From positions 1-5,554 of the forward strand of contig CAYTFC010000127.1 in the NCBI GenBank assembly GCA_964436955.1: a DNA stretch of 5,554 nucleotides, given 5' to 3'. Of this stretch, positions 1-5,354 are shown one piece after another; the first letter of the stretch is position 1; each line of letters begins with the position of its first letter. The DNA comes from CAMFKD01 sp964436955. GTDB lineage: Bacteria > Chlamydiota > Chlamydiia > Chlamydiales > JAJFMA01. Under the pieces are notes generated by a model. The model was given only the letters and a program-made list of their open reading frames with translations. It was not told the DNA's origin and made no database searches. The position numbers were made by a program, and so were the translations under genes.

Positions 1-1
1 A

Positions 2-172
2 ATCAAGGAAACAACCAAGCCCTCCACGTTAGCTCAAGACTACATGCGAGAAGAGACAGAAAAGAAAAAGAAAGAACGAAAGCACATCAGCAGTGCCGAT
101 AAGCAGGCGCGTCAAGATGCGCAATTCTTACTTAGACAGGATAAGAAAAGAGAGAAGCATCGCGGACACTAA
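2..172 (+). CDS. C-terminal end of an unidentified basic protein (partial)
   Basis: A reading frame is open from the window edge (codons start at base 2) to a TAA at 170-172 and encodes 56 residues of a C-terminus. The peptide is very hydrophilic and rich in Lys, Arg, Glu and Gln, with a KKKKERK run near its middle and a KKREKHRGH tail, which suggests a helical, nucleic-acid-binding or disordered tail. There is no recognisable domain, so no function is assigned. An ATG lies in frame at 44-46, but nothing like a ribosome binding site stands before it, so I read the frame as continuing from upstream. The TAA overlaps the TAG of the convergent ASCH gene in the tetranucleotide CTAA (169-172). Confidence 0.55.
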   Translation: MKETTKPSTLAQDYMREETEKKKKERKHISSADKQARQDAQFLLRQDKKREKHRGH

Positions 173-498
173 ATAAGCTTAACAAAGATTCCTAAAAAGC
201 TATGCTCTTCTATTTGCGCAGAGGTGCTCCACTGATGATAGATATCCATGGCTTCTTTTAGAGATGAAACGCCTGGTAATGCCTTCTCTATCGACACATC
301 TTCCAAATACTCTTCTAGGCTAGTGTAACAACGAATTTCGGTAACAATAGTTAGAAAGCTCTCCGTACCGTTGATGAAACGTAGAGAATCACCCGTTTTA
401 ATATTTTTGTATTTGGGAGAGTTCTTCCTTCCTTCCACAGGCTTTTTGCCTTCTCGGATATAGGAAAACCATGGTTCATCACAATGTAGTTCGTGCAT
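169..498 (-). CDS. ASCH domain protein
   Basis: This 109-residue protein is the length of a single ASCH domain, a PUA-like beta-barrel fold. The sequence shows the hallmark GxKxxExR signature (Gly17, Lys19, Glu22, Arg24) after an N-terminal HELHCDEPWFSYI segment, then a hydrophobic strand around FINGTESFLTIVTEI. Characterised ASCH proteins bind or act on RNA or modified nucleosides: E. coli YqfB is an N4-acetylcytidine amidohydrolase, and a Zymomonas ASCH protein is a ribonuclease. Which activity applies here cannot be read from the sequence. The ATG at 496-498 lies six bases downstream of the stop of the HigA remnant on the same strand and has no clear Shine-Dalgarno, so translation was probably coupled to higA. 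With higA's 5' end destroyed, expression may now be impaired. The C-terminal stop overlaps the convergent neighbour. The family call is firm; the biochemical role is open. Confidence 0.82.
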   Translation of the reverse strand: MHELHCDEPWFSYIREGKKPVEGRKNSPKYKNIKTGDSLRFINGTESFLTIVTEIRCYTSLEEYLEDVSIEKALPGVSSLKEAMDIYHQWSTSAQIEEHSFLGIFVKLI

Positions 499-504
499 AG
501 AGGC

Positions 505-768
505 TCACAATCCGGAAACTTTAAGATTCGGTAGAAGAGGGATGCTCTCATGGTGTTGCCTTGCATGCCAGAGATCGTAACGGTTTTGCAAGTTGAGCCA
601 AAATTCGGCAGAAGTTCCAAGAGCATCAGCGAAATCTAGGGCAATGGCTTCGGTAACGCGACGTTTTTTATTAATAATTTCACTGATCTTAGGCTGAGTC
701 CAAGAGCCCTTCAAATGTTTAGCAAATAGTTCTTGTGATAACTCAAGGGGCTTTAGAAACTCCTCGAG
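505..768 (-). pseudogene. higA: HigA-type antitoxin, XRE family, 5'-truncated
   Basis: The reading frame carries the typical end of a HigA/VapI-type addiction-module antidote: EEFLKPLELSQELFAKHL, then the helix-turn-helix segment QPKISEIINKKRRVT, then the family hallmark GTSAEFWLNLQNRYDLWHA. Full-length relatives begin about 12-15 residues earlier with an initiator Met and a motif like PTHPGE. Here the frame runs back only to about 768, enters the end of the foldback element and meets a TAG at 775-777. No ATG or GTG exists in the remaining frame; the only near-start is TTG at 712-714, which would give a 69-residue protein lacking the first DNA-recognition helix. The normal partner, a HigB toxin gene upstream, is absent. 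I infer a pseudogene left by a rearrangement at the element, though a truncated TTG-initiated product cannot be excluded. The stop is six bases before the ASCH start. Confidence 0.75.
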
Positions 769-769
769 C

Positions 770-917
770 GATTGCTACCAAAACTTGCCGCATAAGTCTT
801 GAATTTGATCAGCTGCTATGGATTGCTTTTTGACAAGGAAAGATCCTTGTCTTCAAATCAATCCTACGCATCTGAATTCAAATTCAATGACTTGTGCGGC
901 AAGTTTTGGTAGCAATC
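770..917. mobile_element. 148-bp foldback / MITE-like palindromic element
   Basis: The two ends are inverted copies of each other: GATTGCTACCAAAACTT at 770-786 matches the reverse complement of 901-917 perfectly, and identity continues for another five bases before the first mismatch. With a few mismatches and small gaps the match runs almost to the centre, where GACAAGGA (832-839), a 4-base loop and TCCTTGTC (844-851) close a perfect hairpin. The whole element is thus one long imperfect palindrome with no coding capacity, as expected of a non-autonomous MITE or snap-back element mobilised by a transposase elsewhere. No direct repeat of flanking DNA is seen. The end sequence recurs at 5332. 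It separates higA from the hydrolase, and both lack their 5' ends at it. I could not assign it to an IS family. Confidence 0.8.
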
Positions 918-924
918 AGGGTCT

Positions 925-1594
925 TTGGTCCTTGTATCTGGACTGTTATCAAATGAATATCTTTGGAAGCATCAAGTCAGTCATTTGAGCGATATTGCCA
1001 CGATTCATGTCGTATCCCCAACCCAGAATACCCCTGAAAAGATGGTTCAGGCAATCTTGGAAAAAGTGCCTCCCACATTCGCCTTAGCAGGACATTCCAT
1101 GGGCGGTTGGTTGTGTCTCGAAATGATGCGCGCATCGCCTTTTCGTGTGTCAAAGCTTTGTCTACTGAATACAACCGCAAGAAGTGATTCCGATGAGAAA
1201 AAAGGTAAGGCGCAACGCGATGATTTTAAGAGCTAAAGACGGGCATTTTCAACAGATTGCAGAAGAGATTACCGACAGTTTTGTCTTTAATACACTTTGC
1301 AAAAAAGAAGTCCTGAATATGTTTTTAGAAGTGGGCAAAGATGCGTTTATTCATCAGGAAGAAGCGATGCTTGTGAGAAGGGAAAGTCAGTCAATTTTGG
1401 CGAGTATCGCTTGTCCAACGCTGGTAATACATGCCGCCCAAGACAAGAACTTTTCGATCGAAGAACATGAGGAACTGGTTGCGCAGATTCCCCATGCTAA
1501 GCTTGCAGTTGTGGAAGATTCAGGCCATATGAGCCCTCTGGAAGTGCCACAAGCCATTATAACCCTTCTTCGCTATTGGCTGACATTTTTCTAG
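925..1594 (+). pseudogene. Alpha/beta-fold hydrolase, 5'-truncated and frameshifted
   Basis: Two overlapping frames together spell one small alpha/beta hydrolase. The first contains LVLVSGLL, the first strand and oxyanion region, and the nucleophile elbow GHSMGG with Ser at 1096-1098. The second contains PTLVIHAAQDKNF with the acidic residue (Asp, 1442-1444) and DSGHMSPLE with the catalytic His (1526-1528). All three triad residues are therefore present but in different frames. The switch falls in the A6 run at 1198-1203: removing one A restores a continuous family-like DEKKVRRNAMILRAKDGHF. The start is also lost: the frame goes back only to a TAG at 910-912 inside the foldback element, leaving TTG at 925 as the sole weak start and a product some 5-15 residues short. 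The substrate is unknown. Unless the A-run is a sequencing error, it is a pseudogene. MepB follows on the same strand after about 30 bases. Confidence 0.75.
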
Positions 1595-1627
1595 CCAGTA
1601 TTAGATAGCTAGGATATGCTATTATCT

Positions 1628-2140
1628 ATGAAACAGTTAAAAGTAGTACATTCCGACTTGTTGTTGTTAGATCAACTTGTTTACAAACCGATGGGTTTTG
1701 TTATCCGGGATCTAGAGCCGGAAAAGGAAAGTACCGAATATGGAGCAGCTGAATTTGCTATCGATAGCTGGCAGGTTAGATTTCGCGCCGCAAAAATCAC
1801 GCCCACAAAGACAGGCCAGTTTGTCACTTTTTGGAAACGTAATGGAAACGGGCCAATCTTGCCTTATGCCTATGACGACCCCTTTGATCTGTTGATAGTA
1901 AGCGTCCGTGCTGAAAACAAGTTTGGACAATTCATCTTTCCCAAGAAAGTGTTGTGTGAGCGAGGGTTAATATCCAGCCCCGAGACAGCAGGCAAGAGAG
2001 CTATGCGAGTTTATCCGACTTGGGATAAAGCTGATAATCCGCAAGCTAGAAAAACGCAGGCGTGGCAATTAGAGTGGTATGTCGATATCGGCGAATCACC
2101 AGATTTCGAGCGTGTAAAAAATCTGTTTTTAGGGGGATAG
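1628..2140 (+). CDS. MepB family protein
   Basis: The protein matches the MepB family, named after the third gene of the Staphylococcus aureus mepRAB multidrug-efflux locus, whose own molecular role is not settled. Conserved family blocks are visible in order (residues counted from an alternative ATG at 1616): AKITPTKTGQFVTFWKR (59-75), FGQFIFPK (103-110), GKRAMRVYPTWD (126-137) and QARKTQAWQLEWY (143-155), covering essentially the whole domain, with no signal peptide or membrane segment. Two starts are possible. ATG 1616 has AGGA ending only one base before it, too close to act as a ribosome site. ATG 1628 has the same AGGA 13 bases upstream, rather long but workable, so I prefer 1628 (170 residues). 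No mepR or mepA neighbour is present, so an efflux link cannot be assumed here. It could be co-transcribed with the upstream hydrolase remnant. Confidence 0.83.
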   Translation: MKQLKVVHSDLLLLDQLVYKPMGFVIRDLEPEKESTEYGAAEFAIDSWQVRFRAAKITPTKTGQFVTFWKRNGNGPILPYAYDDPFDLLIVSVRAENKFGQFIFPKKVLCERGLISSPETAGKRAMRVYPTWDKADNPQARKTQAWQLEWYVDIGESPDFERVKNLFLGG

Positions 2141-2577
2141 TCACAGATAAAAGTTTTATACCCGGGACGAAGACATGAATAAAGAGTTTCAGGGTTAATG
2201 AAGTCGGGTTTAAACATGTTTCTTAGTGAGCATGTGGGGACATTTCTGGAATATCAATACCACTCATTTCGAGTTCGTGCTAGCTATTACAATGAGCGAG
2301 TTGTCAAAAAGATCACCTTGGGAAAAACACAAGGAAGAGAGACGTTCAACCATTCATTCGGTTGTTGTTGGTTTATCCTTCGCTTTTCGACTTTATTTCC
2401 CACTTATTGCTAATGGCAAGGGGGTCGTCACATCACTATGGGGTCACAATAGTATGACAGTTTCTCTTCCCAAGTTAGGAAGGGCGTCACCCCTTTCGAA
2501 TCAATAGTCCAGAAGCTATCTCAAAATAACGGCTCGGCTTTTTTTTCATACTATCTGATCCGACCCTTGTTTCACGA
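2141..2577. other. Gene-poor spacer between convergent mepB-like and cupin genes
   Basis: This stretch of about 440 bases contains no gene I can support. Two overlapping plus-strand frames are open (2198-2413 and 2226-2507), the second with an internal ATG at 2291 giving a peptide that begins MSELSKRSPWEKHKEERR. Neither shows a recognisable domain or a ribosome binding site, and they overlap each other in different frames, so neither is called. A T8 run at 2539-2546 follows a GC-rich GGCTCGGC on the plus strand but without a convincing matching stem. A short AAGGG/CCCTT stem is possible at about 2480-2497. The region may be decayed coding DNA. Confidence 0.4.
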
Positions 2578-2973
2578 TTATTCGGTTGCTATCCCATCAA
2601 AATGCTCTTCATTTGCTTCAGCATCGGCCTTTGTTTTATGAATGACCCCGTCACGATGATTTGGAGGCGAATACAGGGTATAGAGTTTAAGAGGTTTATC
2701 GGAAGATGTATTGATGATGTTGTGCTTTGCCCCAGCTGGTACGATTACACAAAAGCCATTGGTTATCTGATGTGTGATACCGTCCAATATCGCTTTTCCT
2801 TGTCCCGCCTCACACCGTATAAACTGATCCAGTTGGTGTATCTCCTCTCCGATATCTTCGCCCGGCTTTAAACTCATCAAGACAAGCTGGCTGTTCTTAG
2901 CTGTGTATAACACTTTTCTAAAATAAGCATTTTCAAGTGCAACCTGTTCTATGTTCGTGATATATCCCTTCAT
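2578..2973 (-). CDS. Small cupin-domain protein
   Basis: A 131-residue single-domain cupin (double-stranded beta-barrel). Cupin motif 2 is textbook: Gly73, five residues, Pro79-x-Gly81, His84 and Asn88 (VPAGAKHNIIN). Motif 1 is the reduced form seen in a well-populated subfamily: GEDIGEEIHQLDQF with a single His46 and Glu55 downstream, where classical cupins have HxH. These residues would form a metal site, but the reaction is unknown; relatives are annotated only as cupin proteins. The frame extends upstream to 3039, but the ATG at 2971-2973 (MKGYITN) is chosen because AAGGA stands ten bases before it and because family members begin with this MKGYI-like segment; the other start, ATG 2998-3000, has no ribosome site. 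It is convergent with the MepB gene. A possible promoter and the end of a repeat element lie just upstream. Confidence 0.85.
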   Translation of the reverse strand: MKGYITNIEQVALENAYFRKVLYTAKNSQLVLMSLKPGEDIGEEIHQLDQFIRCEAGQGKAILDGITHQITNGFCVIVPAGAKHNIINTSSDKPLKLYTLYSPPNHRDGVIHKTKADAEANEEHFDGIATE

Positions 2974-3010
2974 AAAAAAACTATCCTTAAATATCTTCAT
3001 CGTTATCGAA

Positions 3011-3039
3011 TAAGTAGCTGTTCTAGGCGTCAAAGTCAA
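3011..3039 (-). promoter_or_regulatory. Possible promoter for the cupin gene
   Basis: On the minus strand TTGACT (3039-3034) is followed after 17 bases by TACTTA (3016-3011). The -35 box is good and the -10 box weak. It would start transcription about 30 bases upstream of the cupin ATG and just inside unique DNA, only two bases outside the end of the repeat element at 3042. Found by eye, so low confidence. Confidence 0.3.
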
Positions 3040-3041
3040 GC

Positions 3042-3417
3042 TATACTCCAGTCGGGATCAGAAGTTGAATTTTGGCCGTGTCAAAGCCCCATGCGCGTTA
3101 AGCTAATTCTGACTTTTTTGAAGTCTATTGGGCTAACTTTTCCCAGTTTGGAGACAAGCCTAGCGACGCTATATTTATGGTGGCGGTGACTGTCCTCAGG
3201 CACCGAAATTTGAAGTCCATTGAGCAAACCTATGGTAAGTAACTTTTAGATTTCGCGTTCTGGGGGCTATCCCATTGGAGATGTCGCTAAGCCTTAAACC
3301 CTTCGGGCTAATGTTTTTATAAAAATTAGCTTAACGCGTATGGCCAAAGCCTCGGGGTTGACCGATCGTAAGCTTTCGCATGGCTCAAAATCGACTCCTG
3401 ATCCCGACTGGAGTATA
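3042..3417. mobile_element. 376-bp MITE-like element with 20-bp perfect terminal inverted repeats
   Basis: The left end tatactccagtcgggatcag (3042-3061) is repeated exactly, inverted, at 3398-3417. Inside, further inverted pairs are arranged symmetrically: 3091-3108 pairs with 3324-3341 (one mismatch in 18), and aagcctagcgac at 3156-3167 pairs with 3283-3295 (one difference). A direct repeat, ttgaagtctattgggctaac at 3118-3137, recurs at 3210-3229 with 3 mismatches in 20, and a 24-base palindrome lies at 3307-3330. No open frame of note is present, so it is non-autonomous. Both ends carry TA outside TACTCC, as expected if a Tc1/mariner-IS630-type transposase duplicated a TA target; that family link is inference. 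It sits between the cupin promoter region and the BTB/LRR gene's 3' end. Confidence 0.78.
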
Positions 3418-3431
3418 ATCATGGGGACTAG

Positions 3432-3459
3432 GTCTGGGTAAACAATTTACCACCCAGAC
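3432..3459. terminator. Strong stem-loop downstream of the BTB/LRR gene
   Basis: GTCTGGGT (3432-3439) pairs perfectly with ACCCAGAC (3452-3459) around a 12-base loop that can itself pair further (GGTAAA with TTTACC). It starts about 20 bases after the stop of the minus-strand BTB/LRR gene, where a transcript-ending or stabilising hairpin is expected. No U-tract follows on either strand, so it is not a canonical intrinsic terminator. Confidence 0.35.
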
Positions 3460-3477
3460 TCTTCCAAGCGGCCCACT

Positions 3478-5205
3478 TTAGTTTGGATTACCGAAATTCA
3501 ATAAAGGAAATTTTTGGAGATCCTGCATATTCCCAATTTCTACGTTCTCGAGACCAAGATGAGTGAGTTTATTTTTAGGAGCTACCCAGCCAACTCGCCA
3601 GTTCAAATGAATACAGTTCGACAGATCCAGGCGCTGTAAACCGGGCATAGCATCTATCAGATCCAAGTATTTAAGGTGAACGCAACTTCTCAACGAGAGT
3701 GACGTCAATTTGAGAAATGGCTGCAGGATCGTTGTATCGTTAATATGCGATTCATCCAGATTGGCACTTATCAGCGCGTCTGGGCTAAGCTTAGAGAACA
3801 ACCAAGACAAATTTTTCTGCGACATTCCTTGTAGATAAGGTCCATCCATTTCAGTTACGCGATGGGCAACCTTTGCAAAACGCTGAAGAAAAATTAATGC
3901 ACTTAGTTGCTCTTTAGAAATTATTCCCTTCATCTTTGGTTTATCTATGTCAAAACGGTCACCAAGTACTTCAAAACATACTCGTACATGGGCTAACAAA
4001 TATTGCGTTGTGATGTAGTCGAGATCACGATTCAATATAGGTTGCCTATGCTGTAATGTCCCCTCTAAGTAGGCTAAAACAAACTCATTATTGAGGTCAA
4101 TCAGACTCGAAGCTAGCGCTCGGCCCCATTGAGCCTGCTCATAAAAGAGAGCTTTTGAATAAGCCCAATTGGCGACTACACGATCATAAGGTCCAGGCTT
4201 AAGCTGAATTCCCTTTGAAAGTTGTTTAAGAAAAGCGCAATCCTCATGGAGATGGAGATAAGTTTCACTATCGACAAGCCCCCACAAAGTATAAACATGT
4301 TCCGGTGTTTGTATAGCAGCTGTTAGTCTAGCAAAAGTCTGCTGTATGGCCTCTTCGGACGCAAAGTAAGATGCAATGCTATAAGAATCTACTAGCTGTT
4401 TAACTGTGACGTTATCGGAGTTTGCAGTAATCTTCTGGAGGAAGTGCATCTTTAACCCTTCCATGATCTCGTTTCGATTGGGATTATTCTCTAACAGACT
4501 ATTGCACCTAGCGAGATCCTCTCCCGTTTGAACGGCGGACGCGATTAAGCGAACATAATCCAACCGATACGTTTCCGCCATTGTCAGCACTGCTTGGAGG
4601 CGCTCCGGCGTCACTATAGACATCAGATGCTCAACGACACTCTCTCGTAACGTCACAGGCGCAGTCTGAAAGCCTCCATACAAATAGTCCATTTGCTGCA
4701 TTAGCCAACTCAGCTTGAGAAATCCAACTTCTGAGAGATTATGTCTTCCTTGGATGTATTCAAGCAGGCATATCAATGAGGAGATCCTTATAGCGGTATC
4801 CTTAACAACGAGTCCATTGGTGTCTATCCATTTAATAGGATAGGCCCCTCGAAAAAGGGCTGTGAAGTATGGCATCTGTGCTAAGGCTAAGCTGTTAAAA
4901 AAAAATTGAGCCTTACCAGCGATAACCAAATTGATGTTGGGGCGTAGAGACCCTAGAAATGGTTTCACACATTGGGCAAGTCGACGCCCCAGATCGTCAT
5001 TACTTTCCTTAACTGCCAGCAAGTGAAGATGACTAACAGCATCCAATAGCATTTCAGGCTGCGACCAACAGAGAGGCAAAAGAGATAACACCCGCTCCTG
5101 CGCTTCGGAAGGAATTTCGCTCAGACTATTGCCATTACAACAAAGCTCAATCGCTTTATAACCTAACGTTAAGTCATGAACAGAGCTGTTTATATTTAAA
5201 TCCAT
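3478..5205 (-). CDS. BTB/POZ-like and leucine-rich repeat protein, candidate host-directed effector
   Basis: The 575-residue protein starts at ATG 5203-5205. An N-terminal helical part (1-85) precedes a BTB/POZ-like region (about 90-177) with INLVIAGKAQFFFNSLALA, PYFTALFRGAYP and ISSLICLLEYIQGRHNL, the order of strands and helices seen in BTB domains; a BACK-like helical stretch follows (about 180-300). A long helical middle leads to leucine-rich repeats at 495-560, for example LTSLSLRSC and LQRLDLSNC, the cysteine-containing type often found with F-box and BTB proteins. There is no signal peptide or membrane segment. In eukaryotes BTB proteins are Cullin-3 adaptors, and such proteins are expanded in amoeba-associated Chlamydiae, where they are thought to be secreted into the host to redirect ubiquitination; that role is inferred here. 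Only two or three repeats remain at the C-terminus, so the 3' end may be shortened. No Shine-Dalgarno precedes the ATG. The BTB match is divergent. Confidence 0.72.
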   Translation of the reverse strand: MDLNINSSVHDLTLGYKAIELCCNGNSLSEIPSEAQERVLSLLPLCWSQPEMLLDAVSHLHLLAVKESNDDLGRRLAQCVKPFLGSLRPNINLVIAGKAQFFFNSLALAQMPYFTALFRGAYPIKWIDTNGLVVKDTAIRISSLICLLEYIQGRHNLSEVGFLKLSWLMQQMDYLYGGFQTAPVTLRESVVEHLMSIVTPERLQAVLTMAETYRLDYVRLIASAVQTGEDLARCNSLLENNPNRNEIMEGLKMHFLQKITANSDNVTVKQLVDSYSIASYFASEEAIQQTFARLTAAIQTPEHVYTLWGLVDSETYLHLHEDCAFLKQLSKGIQLKPGPYDRVVANWAYSKALFYEQAQWGRALASSLIDLNNEFVLAYLEGTLQHRQPILNRDLDYITTQYLLAHVRVCFEVLGDRFDIDKPKMKGIISKEQLSALIFLQRFAKVAHRVTEMDGPYLQGMSQKNLSWLFSKLSPDALISANLDESHINDTTILQPFLKLTSLSLRSCVHLKYLDLIDAMPGLQRLDLSNCIHLNWRVGWVAPKNKLTHLGLENVEIGNMQDLQKFPLLNFGNPN

Positions 5206-5220
5206 AAAACTCGAAAAAGT

Positions 5221-5280
5221 AGAATATTATATTATTTATAGTCATAAATGTATAACAGTATTTAAATAATTGCAAGCATG
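5221..5280 (-). promoter_or_regulatory. AT-rich presumptive promoter region of the BTB/LRR gene
   Basis: The sequence upstream of the BTB/LRR ATG is strikingly AT-rich. On the minus strand it contains a perfect TATAAT (5231-5226), but the -35 position has only TATACA-like sequence. An alternative is TTGCAA (5275-5270) with TATACA (5254-5249) at a short 15-base spacing. The TATAAT box would give a leader of only about 15 bases, consistent with the missing ribosome site. Several start points are possible, so the exact boxes are uncertain. Confidence 0.35.
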
Positions 5281-5331
5281 TATTTAGTATTCATACAATA
5301 CGTCAAACAATTGACATAAACCGATGACACT

Positions 5332-5354
5332 GATTGCTACCAAAACTTCATAAG
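5332..5354. repeat. Second copy of the foldback element's end
   Basis: GATTGCTACCAAAACTT (5332-5348) is identical to both ends of the element at 770-917, and CATAAG after it matches the left arm of that element if four bases (GCCG) are missing. Similarity then stops. This is either the left end of a related, larger element running beyond the window or a broken remnant. It lies about 55 bases beyond the presumptive promoter of the BTB/LRR gene. Confidence 0.65.

Noticed and set aside
351..626. Minus-strand open frame of 91 residues
   Set aside because: It overlaps both the ASCH gene and the HigA remnant in a different frame, and both of those have recognisable family motifs.
829..858. Promoter-like TTGACA, 17 bases, TCAAAT in the foldback element reading toward the hydrolase
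   Set aside because: The spacer is the hairpin centre and the -10 box matches at only four of six positions; the downstream gene is broken anyway. It could be an outward promoter but is not supported.
977..1180. Minus-strand open frame of 67 residues
   Set aside because: It lies antisense inside the hydrolase, which shows the GHSMGG elbow in the plus frame.
1712..2217. Two minus-strand open frames (1712-1930 and 2011-2217)
   Set aside because: They are antisense to the well-conserved MepB gene and its immediate downstream sequence, with no motifs of their own.
2198..2507. Two overlapping plus-strand frames in the spacer
   Set aside because: They compete in different frames over the same bases and have neither a ribosome site nor a recognisable domain; kept only as part of the spacer description.
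2602..2871. Plus-strand open frame of 89 residues
   Set aside because: It is antisense to the cupin gene, whose minus-strand product carries a complete cupin motif 2.
3118..3229. Two similar 20-base units as a CRISPR-like start
   Set aside because: There are only two imperfect copies, both inside an inverted-repeat element, with no further units and no cas genes.
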